A stretch of DNA of 64,000 bases from Volvox africanus. Its lineage: Eukaryota > Chlorophyta > Chlorophyceae > Chlamydomonadales > Volvocaceae. Position 1 is the stretch's first letter; each line of letters opens with the position of its first letter. The translations under genes were made by a program, and so were the position numbers. The stretch is from assembly GCA_030268105.1 (NCBI GenBank), contig BSDZ01000019.1, forward strand, positions 908,001 to 972,000. Direction: 5' to 3'. Shown piece after piece: positions 44,004-55,648 of the stretch. A model generated the notes under the pieces. That model was not told where the DNA came from. It ran no database searches and was given only the letters and a program-made list of their open reading frames with translations.

Positions 44004-45587
44004 CTATTTGTGCATTTTAGATTCGAGCCGGGCAGCAAGCGCCAACTTCTTTTCCGCCTCAGCCTTGATCGCCTTGGAACAGTCCACTACGTGGTCCGGC
44101 CAAGACTGGCCTGGCTTCTTAAAGCCATGGCAATAGCGGCACCGGGTACTAGGAGGCTTGTCAAAAGTGTGGTCGGTCCGGGGCTTCTTGCTCACGGACT
44201 GCCAGCCCTGTTGAAATCGGGAAATAGGGCGTTTTTGGTAGGGATGTCTGGATTTAGGGGTGGTTACCGTAGCCGCTTTGAGCTCAACGGTGGCAGTCTT
44301 ATCTTTCCCTGCCTTCCACCGGACCTCTTGGCCGACTGCATATAGGATGCATTTATCTAAATCCTGCCAGTCCTTCCCCTCATCATCGGTTGCACACCGA
44401 CCCCGAAGTGTTGGAACTAAGCCTTTGATGTACCAGCTAATCTGGTCGGCTTTATCCATGTCCTTAGCTTCGCGTAGGACATCATGGAAGCGCTGTGTGT
44501 ACTCAGCAACGGTTTCAGCAGTTTTCATGTCGTATTCGTGAGAGTGCAAGCGATCCCTTGCTGCCATGGCAGTGTTGCGTTGCGTGTCCCCATATTGCAG
44601 GAGAAATGCCGCCCTTAAGGTTTTGCGTGTGAGGGGTTTCTTGCCTGACTTGTGCATCTCTAGGACATCTGCTGCCCAGACCTGTGCTTTGCCCGTTAAG
44701 AAGTACACTATGTGCTCAAATGGGTCCATGTTCATCAGGTCGAAATATTGCATGAGTACATTGAACCAGGACCGGGTGCAAGTGATGGTGCTATCCTTCT
44801 TCCCAGAAAATTTGGGGGGATGCGGAACCCGTCTATTAGGGCTTACCTCACTTGGCCGGCTGGATTTTGGGGCGGTTGTCTGAGAATCGCTACCCCCAGC
44901 TAGGTGTGCGGTTGCTTCCACCCAAAGGGACTGAACCTCCTCGAGTGTTGGCACCGGAACTAGGTGTTTCTCTAGGATGGCTTGCAGCGTTGTTTGCTGG
45001 AGGGCATCCTTAGGCAAAAGGGTTGCGATGCTCGACCCAGCGATTGTGGAAATAATATCTAGGATCGCTTTTTTGCGTGAGTCGGCCGCTTCAGATGATT
45101 GTGAACGCTCCGAAAGGCGTTCGAAAATCTGTTCTAATAGGGCTCGCGTGCGGTCTGTATCCGCGCGGAGGGCACCCATCTGATTTTCGAAGGACTCCTT
45201 AAGTTGCGTGATTTCGCTTTCTAATGCAACAACACGATTATGTGTTGCGTTGCGCATTGAATCTGTGACGTGTTGGGCCGCGCGCGTTTGTTCTGGTGTT
45301 TGGCCATTGGGAGGTAACGCGACATCTCCTTCATCCGGCATTGGTTCTTGGGACCCGCGGATAATAGGAATATTATTATTAAAATTATTGGTGGGAATTA
45401 CTGGAGCCGAAGGCACCGTTTCCGTAGGTTCAATGTTTATCCGATGTGGTCGTCGATTGGTGGCTATGGCGGCTAAACACTCTAGTCGCAAAATTTCATT
45501 GAGATTTTTACGTTTAAAACGTAAGAGTTCCTTCCGCGCTTTTTGCTGCGGAGGATTTGTGGTTATGGTGGGAGTGTCGCGTGGCAT
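44004..45587 (-). CDS. C8 gag (527 aa), UAG at end
   Basis: From ATG 45587, MPRDTPTITTNPPQQKARKE. An N-terminal coiled-coil stretch (VVALESEITQLKESFENQMG) is followed by the capsid-like core RSWFNVLMQYFDLMNMDPFE, HIVYFLTGKAQVWAADVL, LRAAFLLQYGDTQRNTAMAA and VAEYTQRFHDVLREAKDM. A basic tail carries a metal-binding-like CRYCHGFKKPGQSWPDHVVD-C. Unlike the gags of A and B, it looks like the retrotransposon gag type common in plants and fungi. Ends SKMHK with TAG (44006-44004) followed by GAC; pol is in the same frame. Confidence 0.9.
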   Translation of the reverse strand: MPRDTPTITTNPPQQKARKELLRFKRKNLNEILRLECLAAIATNRRPHRINIEPTETVPSAPVIPTNNFNNNIPIIRGSQEPMPDEGDVALPPNGQTPEQTRAAQHVTDSMRNATHNRVVALESEITQLKESFENQMGALRADTDRTRALLEQIFERLSERSQSSEAADSRKKAILDIISTIAGSSIATLLPKDALQQTTLQAILEKHLVPVPTLEEVQSLWVEATAHLAGGSDSQTTAPKSSRPSEVSPNRRVPHPPKFSGKKDSTITCTRSWFNVLMQYFDLMNMDPFEHIVYFLTGKAQVWAADVLEMHKSGKKPLTRKTLRAAFLLQYGDTQRNTAMAARDRLHSHEYDMKTAETVAEYTQRFHDVLREAKDMDKADQISWYIKGLVPTLRGRCATDDEGKDWQDLDKCILYAVGQEVRWKAGKDKTATVELKAATVTTPKSRHPYQKRPISRFQQGWQSVSKKPRTDHTFDKPPSTRCRYCHGFKKPGQSWPDHVVDCSKAIKAEAEKKLALAARLESKMHK

Positions 45588-45621
45588 TGCGCAAAGTTTA
45601 TCTCACCTGAGGAGGATCGTT

Positions 45622-45640
45622 GCTCAGACCCTCGCTACCA
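45622..45640 (-). promoter_or_regulatory. Primer binding site of C8
   Basis: Element strand TGGTAGCGAGGGTCTGAGC, two bases from the 5' LTR. Its start TGGTA is typical, but the remainder matches no tRNA that I can name. Confidence 0.6.
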
Positions 45641-45642
45641 AT

Positions 45643-45996
45643 TGTAGCAGCCCCTTTCAGTATGCTACTAGATTTGTGCGGAAGCGTAGCTTTTGTAGAT
45701 TTAGAAATAGCTCGCAAGTAAGTTAGCGTCGCGAAATTGTACATCTATTGGGAATAATTGGTGACAGCGGAGTCTTGAACTCCGAACAATTAGTAGCGTA
45801 ATACTAAAATGTCAGGCCTTAGCTCTTCACCAGGGCGACTTTAATATTGGCTCACCTAGCCAAGATGTATGGCAATCTTCTTTGCCAATCACGAAGTTTA
45901 CTCGTAGTTAGTTTTCGGTTAGGCATCATGCTTATTGCATGATTGCCTACCGCTTTATCTGGGCCTATTTCTCTAAGGTAAATGTAGTTTCCTACA
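45643..45996 (-). repeat. 5' LTR of C8 (354 bp)
   Basis: Same termini and length as 32097-32450. Followed by CCTGC and the other half of A7 RNase H. Confidence 0.94.
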
Positions 45997-46001
45997 CCTG
46001 C

Positions 46002-47113
46002 TCTCCGGTTGTGTATCGGGTCTCCGCACCCGAGAATTTCTTACTCGTGAAGGCGGTCAGTCGTCCTTCCTGCAACAATACAGCGCCTCTCCCATGAAGG
46101 GAAGCATCTGATATTACTTCTACACGAAACGGCAACAAGTAATCAGGGAAAGAAAGGGTAACATCGATGACGATATGCTTGAGCTCTTCGAATGCCCGCT
46201 GACACCCGGATGTCCATGCCTCGAGAGAAGTGAAACCTCCTTTATTCGTCAGATTTGTAAGCGGGGCCGCAATAATGGAGTATTTATTAATAAACTTACG
46301 GAAGTAGTTGGTCAAACCTAGGAACTGGTGTAGCTTGGTGAGGTTCTGAGGCGCGGGCCATTCACGAACCACAGCTACCTTCCGTGGGTCCATCCTTATC
46401 CCAGTGGCCGACACGATGTGGCCCAAATACTCCACTTGAGGCTGCGCCCAAAAACATTTGGCGCGTTTAGCAAACAATTGCTCCCGCTTCATCACCTCAA
46501 GCATGAGCTCGAGATGCTTCAAGTGCTCCTCGCACGTCTTGGAATATATTAAAATATCATCCAAGTAACAAACGACGAACCTGTCAATATACGGTCTGAA
46601 CATGCAATCCATCACTGCTTGAAATGTGGCGGGCGCATTAGTAAGTCCAAACGACAAGACCGTGTACTCAAAGTGACCAAAGGGGGTCCGGAAAGCGGTT
46701 TTCGGAATATCAGAAGCAGCAATGCGTATCTGATTATACCCCTGTTGTCGATCAATCGAGGAAAAATAAGCTGAGCCTTTCAACTTATCGAGCAGGTCAT
46801 CGACGCGCGGCAAAGGGTAGCGATTTTGAATCGCAGTCGCATTCAAGCCCTGATAATCAATGCACATCCGTAATGTCCCATCCTTCTTACCGACGAACAA
46901 TCTCGGTGCAGAATATGGCGATGTGCTGGGCCGAATCAAACCCTTTGCGAGCAGATCCCTCACTTGCCGCTTCACTTCATCCAACCCCAATGGGCTTAAC
47001 CTGTGCATAGGTCGTGAAACGGGTTGTGCTCCGGGCACAAGAGGGATCGTATCATCAACAGGTAACATAGGTGGGAGCCCCGGGATGACAAAAGCATCAG
47101 TGTAATTTGGCAA
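46002..47113 (-). pseudogene. A7 RT and RNase H start
   Basis: An open frame of about 370 codons from [20 protein letters not shown] through [63 protein letters not shown] and SDASLHGRGAVLLQEGRLTA to TGEQ, where C8 interrupts it. Of the family A copies this RT is the best preserved. Confidence 0.88.
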
Positions 47114-47978
47114 GGGGGGGGGCTGCGACCTCAGAATGGTTCACAAGAGACTGTGCGGCGGTAGCATTCGATTGCACCCAAGGCCTCACAAGCAATTCAT
47201 AGGTGCCTGCCTTATCATTTGATAGGCTTCTTTTGCACCCTTCAAGCTTGGGTTCTTCATTTCGGCGGACGAACGCCGCTAGAGCGAAATTAACCACAGG
47301 CTCCGCACAGTTCCGCCCTCCTCTGGTGTGACATCTTGGTACGACAGAAAAGGTACCTTATGCGATAGGTTCCCTTTTGCACAATGGCCAATTGTGCTGG
47401 ACTCCATATCGATGCACGTGCGGTACTGTCATTATGTCGCGGCACCCAATGTCCATGTAGTGCTGTCTCCAATAGACCATGTTGCACTCATTGAGCCCTA
47501 ACACGCAGAGGGTCTACCGTAGACTAAGGGTGATTCTGCCCATGATGGGATGCTTATCACCTTATTTGGGGATAACCTGAACGATTAGACGACTACGGGG
47601 TCGGCCCGATTATACTTATCACTTAACGAGGATAAGGTCGTCATTGACACCCATAACATATGAGCGTCCCGAATATTCGACCAACAAAGTCGATTTCAAT
47701 AGAACCGAAAGGAATCCAGTCGTGGATTACTTCTGCATTATTCTTAAGGCCCACAAATGATCAAACAGTAAAGGATTCGTTAGGGACACAACCAATACTA
47801 ACCATCAAGCAAGCTAACCAAAAGCAGCAAAGGGGTCTCATCATACAGTTTCAGTGGGATACAATCAAAATCAACCCGAACCGGTACATATATTATGACT
47901 CCACGTTAGAGAATATTCCAGTGTCAATGCTGGTCCGTTGCTTCAGCAATTTCGATGGAGGTCGCCTCGGGTACCTCG
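47114..47978 (-). pseudogene. A7 protease region and upstream, decayed
   Basis: 47100-47560 corresponds to protease and linker (VKL..., NFALAAFVRRNEEPKLEGC). 47560-47850 is homologous to bases 1-250 of the window, and its farther part is unrecognisable. A CCTCG at 47974-47978 borders the B10 LTR. Confidence 0.6.
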
Positions 47979-48811
47979 TGTTGTACCTCTCCTTTGGGTT
48001 TGCTCATGGATATCTGCGCGTCTGAAGACATTCGATACCAATGCGCGAGCACTTGCAAGTACAGCAAGGCAATCGAGAGCAAACAGAGACAGCAGAAGAT
48101 TTCAAGTCAAGAAGAGATATAACTTACAATCTTACAGACAGAAGCGATGCAATGGATGTAATCGCCATCAGCGCCGGAAGCAAGCAATCATCACGCGGCG
48201 GTGACATGCGAAGTTCAGGCTTAGCTTGGGCTAAGTATGAGAGCGTTTAGCAGTAATAATATTGAACACAGAAGTGTTCTCCGGTATCAAAATGTCTTGC
48301 TTTACTTAGCCGTCCTTGCATCTGTTATACTCGCAGCATCGCGACACCATACAACTCACACTAGGAGGCCGATCCTAAGTGTGACAACCCTACTGCATAT
48401 AGGCGATGTTCATGTATAACAACCGATAAGCCTTTCCGGCATTCGCATGATGCAAGGGTCCGAATAACGATATTCGGTTGCAAGGCATGTATCGTGACGA
48501 GTGTGGCGTTCCCGACGTATGCCATAATGATGTAATATTATAGCAAATAATATTACTTATCGCTCCATGGCACGAGCATAATGCACTTCTTGATCGTTCG
48601 GGATTTCATGCATGTTAGGCGGATCAGCCATGATGCGATGAGATATGTCCTGATGCATAATGGTAACATGCCAAACATATATAAATGTATGCAAATACAT
48701 TTATGTTCATGCAAGATCATTCATATTCGTCAATCATTCGTCAAGACAGCATATCACCTTGTAGCGTCGCATTGACCTACACATCGGCGGGAAACGAACC
48801 GTAGCACAACA
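47979..48811 (-). repeat. 3' LTR-B of B10 (833 bp)
   Basis: TGTTGTACCTCTCC to GAACCGTAGCACAACA. Belongs to the sub-lineage with CCGAATAACGATATTCGG (48460-48477), like the B4 LTR. Confidence 0.93.
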
Positions 48812-48868
48812 ATTATCCCCCCCGGTATGCAGCGTCCTCACTGCTTCAGACAGCATTGACTGCATGGG

Positions 48869-50523
48869 TCATTGGGTTTGCGTGGCACGTTTGCGGGCTT
48901 CTTCGAGCAGAGGCTTAATGTCTGGCGAGAAGTTGCGTGCCGGTTCCCATGAGTTGTGCTCGCTGGTATACCCTGTCCACTTGACCAAGTACTCGTGTAC
49001 TGTCCACTTACCCTGGTGTCGGCCCACACGACGCGCGTGATAACCTAACACCCGCTCCACATCGTAAAACTTCTGTTTACCAGCGATCCAGGTCTCCGGA
49101 ACTGGTTCAATCACTGCAGGGGCGTTAGCAGGCTCAGGGACGGGTTCCGTACCATGATAAGGACAGACAAGCGATACGTGAAACGTGGGGTGAATGGTCA
49201 TGTCAGCGGGCAATGCGAGTTCAACAGCCACATTCCCGACCATGCGCACGACAGGATATGGACCTATCCAGCGGGTTAAAAGTTTTCGGGATCCATCGGC
49301 CAAGGTACGCAAGTTCTTGGTGCTTAGCAACACGAGTTGCCCTTCCGAAAACGTCACATCCTGCTTGGATTTGTTGTAATACTCCGTCGTTCGTTGCTGT
49401 GCCGCGTCCAAACACGCCTTCGCGTCTGTGATACGGGACATAAAAGACTTGGCAAAGAGCTTAGCAGCAGGCACGTTCACTTCCAACTCACGCCACACAG
49501 GTAGCGCGGGATGAAACCCGTAGTTAAGGAAGAACGGACTTTTGCCTGTAGAGCGGTTAACAGCATTGTTAAGCGCGAATTCTGCCGCAGTCAAATACGT
49601 ATCCCAAACGAGGGGTGTGCGACCAGCATAATTGCGCAAGATATCACCCAACGTGTGGTTTGTGCGTTCAGTTTGCCCATCAATTTGTGGGTGGTACGCT
49701 GTGCTCAGGTTGACTCGCATGCCAACTAGTTTGCAGAGCGCTTCCCAAGACTTGAAGACGTGAACTGCCCACCACGGTCAGAGATCACGTTTTTGGGAAC
49801 ACCGTGTAACCGAACCACATTGTCGAAAAACAATCGTGCCGTTTGCTCAGCCATGCAGGACGATGTACATGGTGCTAGGTGGACCATCTTAGTCAGACGA
49901 TAGACCATCACAAACCGCATCATATCCCCCCTCAGTTTTGGGCAGCGCGACTACAAAGTCCATGGAAACACTTTCCCAAGGCCCATCCGGGACAGGCAAC
50001 GGTTGCAACAACCCATGACCCTTACCGGACAAAGCCTTATTGCGCTGGCACAGACTGCATGTCTGCACGAAGTTCGCCGCATCCTTGGCCAAGCGAGGCC
50101 ACCAGATTGAACGTTGCACCAAGTCGACCAACCGCTTGCTACCAGGATTTCCTGCGAACGGTTCCTCGTGGAACCGTGCAAGGATATCGTAGTGTAGCAC
50201 GTAGTCGTTCGGAACGACAATTTGCGTAGCTGCACCCTCCGTCCGTAGCCAACGGCCATTCTGCTTGCGAAGGTATTCCACATTACCTGGCTCCGAAAAC
50301 CAGGCATCTGCATTGTAGGCAACCTTCAACTGCTCCGTGAGGTCCGTCGTGATCGGCACCTCCTCGTTACACGGTCGCAAGACGGGCGCTGCCAAAATTG
50401 CAGCATGTAGCGACGGATGTCGACTGAGAGCATCGGCAATATAAAGTTTACCAGCAATATACTCCCAGGTGCAGTCGAACCTAGCTAGGTATTCCATCCA
50501 CCTAGCCTGCCTGCGGTTCAAAG
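48869..50523 (-). pseudogene. B10 RNase H end, integrase, chromodomain
   Basis: Integrase C-terminus and chromodomain are open for 283 codons (HEYLVKWTGYTSEHNSWEPA, end RATQTQ TGA). The DDE core is broken near 49735-49760 (QFTSSSLGKRSAN) and near 49905 (AVCDGLSSD). The zinc finger and RNase H tail are readable in 50521-49889. Very close to B9. Confidence 0.86.
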
Positions 50524-50554
50524 TGTTGTGCCACGGTTCATTTCCCTCCGATGC
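50524..50554 (+). repeat. LTR-B 5' stub (31 bp)
   Basis: TGTTGTGCCACGGTTCATTT and following match the LTR-B start; it is cut after CCGATGC, where a second LTR-B begins. Confidence 0.8.
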
Positions 50555-51387
50555 TGTTGTACTACGGATCGTTTCCCGCCGATGTGTAGGTCGATGCGAC
50601 GCTACAAGGCGAAGTGCTGTCTGGATGAACGCATGAATGACTTATGCATATGAATGAACTTGCATGACATAAATGTATTGACATACATTTATATACATTT
50701 TGGCATGTTATCATTATACATCGCGACATCGCATCATGGCTGATCCGCCTAGCATGCATGAAATCCCGAACGATCGAGAAGTGCATTATGCTCGTGCTAT
50801 GAAACGATAGGTAATATTATTTGATATAATATTACTTCATTACAGCACACGTTGAGAGCGCCGCACTCATCGCGATACATGCCTTGCAACCGAATATCGT
50901 TATTCGGACCCTTGCATCATGCGAATGCCAGAAAGGCTTATCGGTTGTTATACATGAACATCGCCTCTACACAGTAGGGTTGTCACACTTAGGATCGGCC
51001 TTCTAGTGTAAATTGTACAGCGTAACGATGCTGCGAGTATAACAGATGCGAGGACGGCTAAGTAAGGGGGAGATTCCAATACCAGAGAACACTCATGTGC
51101 TCAACACTCTTCTTGCTAATCACTATCCTACTTAGCCCGAGCTAAGCCTGAACTTCGCTTATCACCGCCGCGTGATGACTGCTTGCTTCCGGCGCTGACG
51201 GCGATTACATCCATTGCGTCACTTCTGTCTGTAAGATTGTAAGTTATATCTCTTCTTGCCTTGGAGTCTTCCGCTGTCTCTGTTTGCTCTCGTGTGCCTT
51301 GCTGTACTTGCAAGTGCTCGCGCATCGGTATCCCAAGTCCCCAGACGCGCAGATACTTATGAGCAAACTCGAAGAAGAGGTACAACA
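50555..51387 (+). repeat. LTR-B, complete (833 bp)
   Basis: TGTTGTACTACGGATCG to GAAGAAGAGGTACAACA. On its right is plus-strand integrase, not a primer site, so it is a solo or rearranged LTR in B11. Confidence 0.9.
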
Positions 51388-52658
51388 TCGCACACCCCTC
51401 GTTTGGGATACGTATTTGACTGCGGCAGAATTCGCGCTTAACAACGCTGTGAACCGCTCTACAGGCAAAAGTCCGTTCTTCCTTAACTACAGGTTTCATC
51501 CGGCGCTACCTGTGTGGCATGAGTTGGAAGTGAACGTGCCTGCTGCTAAGCTCTTTGCCAAGTCTTTTATGTCCCGGATCACAGACGCGAAGGCATGTTT
51601 GGACGCGGCGCAGCAACAAACGACGGAGTACTACAACAAACCCAAGCAGGATGTAACGTTTTCGGAAGGGCAACTCGTGTTGCTAAGTGTTGTGCCACGG
51701 TTCGTTTCCCGCCGATGCGTAGGTCAATGCGACGCTACAAGGTGAAGTGCTGTCTTGATGAACGCATGAATGACTTATGTATATGAATGAACTTGCATGA
51801 CATAAATGTATTTGCATACATTTATATATGTTTTGGCATGTTACCATTTTACATCGCGACATCGCATCATACAAGGCTTATCAGTTGTTATACGTGGACA
51901 TCGCCTATACACAGTAGCGTTGTCACACTCAGGATCGTCTTCCTAGTGTGAGTTGTACGGCATCATGATGCTGCGAGTATAACAGATGCGAGGACGGCTA
52001 AGTAAGACAAGACATTTTGATACCGGAGAACACTCGTGTGTTCAACACTCTTCTTGCTAATCGCTATCCTACTTAGCCCGAGCTAAGCCTGAACTTCCCT
52101 TATCACCGCCGCGTGATGATTGTTTGCTTCCGGCGCTGACGGCGATTACGTCCGTTGCATCGCTTCAGTCTGTAAGATTGTAAGTTATATCTCTTCTTGT
52201 CATGAAGTCTTCTGCTGTCTCTGTTTGCTCTCGCTTGCCTTGCTGTACTTGCAAGTGCTTGCGCATCAGTATCGAAAGCCTTCAGACGAGCAGATACTGA
52301 TGAGCAAACACGAAGGAGAGGTACAACACTAAGCACCAAGAATTTGCGTACCTTGGCCGATGGATCCCGAAAACGTTTACCCCGCTGGATTGGTCCGTAT
52401 CCCGTCGTGCACATGGTCGGGAATGTGGCTGTTGAGCTTGCATTGCCCGCTGATATGACCATTCACCCCACGTTTCATGTATCGCTTGTCCGTCCTTATC
52501 GTGGTACGGAACCCGTCCCTGAGCCTGCTAACACCCCTGCAGCAATTGAACCAGTTCCGGAGACCTGGATCGCTGGTAAACAGAAGTTTTACGATGTGGA
52601 GCGGGTGTTAGATTATCGTGCGCATCGTGAGGGCCGACACCGACGTAAGCGGACAGTA
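51388..52658 (+). pseudogene. B11 integrase pieces interrupted by a solo LTR-B
   Basis: 51388-51687 encodes RTPLVWDTYLTAAEFALNNA to DVTFSEGQLVLLS. After the solo LTR (51688-52328) it resumes at 52329 (CTAAG duplicated) with STKNLRTLADGSRKRLPRWI to VLDYRAHREGRHRRKRTV and stops at 52658 against another LTR-B. Family B sequence. Confidence 0.85.
51688..52328 (+). repeat. Solo LTR-B with internal deletion
   Basis: Flanked by CTAAG at 51683-51687 and 52329-52333. About 190 bp are missing where CATCGCATCAT joins ACAAGGCTTATC near 51870. Confidence 0.92.
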
Positions 52659-53486
52659 TGTTGTGCTACGGTTCGTTTCCCGCCGATGCGTAGGTCGATG
52701 CGACCCTACGAGGCGAAGTGCTATCTTGATGAACGCATGAACCATCAATGCATATGAATGAACTTGCATGATATAAATGTATTCGTATATATTTATATAT
52801 GCATTTGGCATGACACCATTATCCATCGCGACATCGCATCATGGCAAATCTGCCTAGCATGCATGAAATCCCAAATCATTGACATGCGCATTATGCTCGT
52901 GCTACGAAACGATAAGTAATATTATTTGATATAATATTACTTCATTAAAGCACACGTTGAGAGCGCCGCACTCGTCGCGATGCATGCCTTGCAACCGAAT
53001 ATTGTTATTCGGACCCTTGCATCATGCGAATGCCGGAAAGGCTTATACGTTGTTATGCTTGGACATCGCCTATACGCAGTAGGGTTGTCACACTTAGGAT
53101 CGGCCTCCTAGTGTGAATCGTACGACATTGCGATGCTGCGAGTATAACAGATGCGAGGACGGCTAAGCAAGATAAGATATTCGACACCGGAGAACACTCG
53201 TGTGTTCTACATTATTATTGATATACGCTATTCTACTTAGCCTGAGCCTAAACTTCGCTATACACCGCCGCGTGATGATTGCTTGCTTCCGGCGCTGACG
53301 GCGATTGCGTCCATTGCACCGCTTCGATCTGTAAGACTGTAAGTTATATCTCTTCTTGTTTGAAGTCTTCCGCTGTCTCTGTTTGCTCGCACTTGCTTTG
53401 CTGTACTTGCAAGTGCTTGCGCATTGGTGTCGCAAGTCTTCAGACGCGCAGATACTGATGAGCAAACACGAAGGGGAGGTACAACA
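52659..53486 (+). repeat. LTR-B followed by primer site (828 bp)
   Basis: TGTTGTGCTACGG to GGGGAGGTACAACA, then AAT and TGGTATCGAGACAGGTTCG, so this was the 5' LTR of an element now reduced to its leader. Confidence 0.92.
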
Positions 53487-53617
53487 AATTGGTATCGAGA
53501 CAGGTTCGTTGCCTAACTGTCTCTCTTTGTCTAATCGGAAGTAGATTCTTTCTATGGCGAGTTCCAGCGACGAACCACGAGGACCGCTAGATACTTTTGC
53601 CGAAGACCTTGTAGTAG
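53487..53617 (+). other. Family B leader fragment
   Basis: Primer site and the start of leader ORF 1 (MASSSDEPRGPLDTFAEDL at 53554), cut near 53610. Confidence 0.75.
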
Positions 53618-53673
53618 GCCTTGTAGGATCACATCGACCTACGCATCGGCGGGAAACTAACCGTAGCACAACA
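53618..53673 (-). repeat. Inverted LTR-B 5' end stub
   Basis: CTTGTAGGATCACATCGACC onward to GTAGCACAACA is the reverse complement of an LTR-B start, facing the plus-strand LTR at 52659. Confidence 0.8.
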
Positions 53674-53742
53674 CGCAACTTCTCGCAAGACATGAAGCCT
53701 CTGCTTGAAGAAGCCCGCAAACGTGCCACGCAAGCCCAATGA
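53674..53742 (+). pseudogene. B11 chromodomain tail
   Basis: RNFSQDMKPLLEEARKRATQ AQ and TGA, identical to the B9 pol end. The purine tract GGGAGGGGGGATAAC follows at 53787-53801. Confidence 0.85.
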
Positions 53743-53801
53743 CCCCTGCAGTCGATGCTGTATCAAGCAGCGAGGACGCTGCATACGGGAGGGGGGATAA
53801 C

Positions 53802-54635
53802 TGTTGTGCTACGGTTCACTTCCCGCCGATGTGTAGGTCAATGCGACGCTACGAGGCGATGTGCTGTCTTGATGAACGCATGAATGATTTATGCATATGA
53901 ATGAACTCGCATGACATAAATGTATTTGCATACATTTATATATGTTTTGGCATGTTACCATTTTACATCGCGACATCGCATCATGGCTGATCCGCCTAGC
54001 ATGCATGAAATCCCGAACGATCGAGAAGTGCATTATGCTCGTGCTATGGAACGATAAGTAATATTATTTAATATAATATTACTTCATTACAGCACACGTT
54101 GAGAGCGCCGCACTCGTCGCAATACATGCCTTGCAACCGAATATCGTTATTTGGACCCTTGCATCATGCGAATGCTGGAAAGGCTTATCGGTTGTTATAC
54201 GTGGACATCGCCTATACGCAGTAGGGTTGTCACACTCAGGATCGGCCTCCTAGTGTGAGTTGTACGGCGTCGCGATGCTGCGAGTATAACAGATGCGAGG
54301 ATGGCTAAGTAAGACAAGACATTTTGATACCGGAGAACACTCGTGTGTTCAACATTATTATTGCTAACCGCTCTTGTACTTAGCCCGAGCTAAGCCTGAA
54401 CTTCCCTTATCACCGCCGCGTGATGATTGCTTGCTTCTGGCGCTGACGGCGATTACGTCCATTGCATCGCTTCGATCTGTATTGTTGTAAGTTATATCTC
54501 TTCTTGTCTTGAAGTCTTCCGCTGTCTTTGTTTGCTCTCGTGTGCCTTGCTGTATTTGCAAGTGCTCGCGCATCGGTGTCAAAAGCCTTCAGACGCGCAG
54601 ATACTTATGAGCAAACCCAAAGGAGAGGTACAACA
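53802..54635 (+). repeat. 3' LTR-B of B11 (834 bp)
   Basis: Adjacent to the purine tract; TGTTGTGCTACGG to GAGAGGTACAACA. On its right is family A chromodomain sequence, so B11 had inserted into A12. Confidence 0.92.
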
Positions 54636-54832
54636 GTCGACACCGACACAAAAGGGCGGCACACGAGTACCTGGTCAAGTGGACTGGTTATTCTAGCGAG
54701 CATAACTCTTGGATTCGCCGGATATGAAGCCCCTACTTGAGGAAGCTCGTCTATGTGCCACACAGACCCAACGATCTCTGCAGTCAATGCTGTACGATGC
54801 AGTGAGGACACTGCATACGGGAGGGGGATAAT
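54636..54832 (+). pseudogene. A12 chromodomain tail and purine tract
   Basis: HEYLVKWTGYSSEHNSW-like coding with a small deletion, then ATQTQ-like end and the purine tract GGGAGGGGGATAAT at 54819-54832. Confidence 0.8.
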
Positions 54833-55648
54833 TGTTGTAATATGGTTCGTTCGACTTTAGAAGACAATAAGTGAACGTAACAAATGCTTTCCTTACAATA
54901 AATATATTTGCATATATTTGATTAGTTATACATCACGAAAGCTATGCATTGCGACTTTTCGCCTCGCAAGCCAGCTGCATCACTAATGCCCGCCAAGCAA
55001 ACTTTCGAGTTGGCTTGGAGGAAGGAGGGCGCAAGGCATAATAATGACATGGATTGTCATATAATAATACTTTGTTGGAATGTGAGCTATGTTATAACTT
55101 TATTGCTGGCATGAATGATGTGCGAGTGTGAGAAGTGCGGAGTCGTAGTGGTTGATCGGCAACCGAATGTCGATGTTCGGTCCCTTGCATCATATAAATG
55201 CCGTGAAGGCTTTTATTATGTATTCTACACGGATACAAGCGGTATGCGTTAGGGTTGATCAAACTTAGGGATCGGCGATTTGAGCGAGCTGTACTGTGTA
55301 CCAATATCACTAGTATAATAGGTGCTAGGACGGCCGCATAGATATCTCTTGCTTACCATTAAGTCTTGATTAAGCCCTCATCTGGGTTGCCTTCTATCAA
55401 TCTCTATTGATATATCTTCGACCTGAGCCAAGCCCGAGCTTCACTAATCAGCCGTGTGATGACAGCCTGTCATCGGTTCTGACGGCCGAACACATTGCTT
55501 TCACACATCTATTAATGTAAGTTGACATCTTCCTCGTTCCTAAGTCTTCCACTGTCTATGCATTTGAACCCCGGATGCTTGGTTGTCCTAAGCACCCTTG
55601 GTATTAACACTTAGCCTCCAGAAACGCAGACTAGGGTTTTATACAACA
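54833..55648 (+). repeat. Divergent LTR of A12 (816 bp)
   Basis: TGTTGTAATATGG to TTTTATACAACA. Shares only core motifs with LTR-A and LTR-B: the AGGACGGCCGC block near 55330, a GTAAGT near 55517 and the TGAC.GGC stretch. It may be a separate LTR subfamily. Confidence 0.83.

Larger units (their letters stand above)
32097..45996 (-). mobile_element. Ty3/gypsy family C element C8, nearly intact
   Basis: Two 354 bp LTRs (32097-32450 and 45643-45996) that differ at about four positions, CCTGC duplications, purine tract, primer site, gag and pol. About 6.4 kb without B9, which is inserted between protease and RT. No stop or frameshift was found in gag or pol apart from the gag-terminal UAG, so C8 was probably competent until B9 landed. 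Confidence 0.95.
28628..47978 (-). mobile_element. Ty3/gypsy family A element A7, host of C8
   Basis: Minus-strand element. Its 3' LTR-A (28628-30268) is on the left, then polypurine tract, chromodomain, integrase and RNase H to 32091. C8 is inserted in RNase H (CCTGC duplication at 32092-32096 and 45997-46001). RNase H, RT and protease resume from 46002 to about 47978, where the LTR of B10 cuts it off. Confidence 0.88.
47979..50523 (-). mobile_element. Ty3/gypsy family B element B10, 3' half
   Basis: 3' LTR-B at left, purine tract, chromodomain, integrase and RNase H tail. It ends abruptly at 50523 (NRRQARWMEYLARFDCTWEY region) against a plus-strand LTR-B fragment. Confidence 0.87.
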
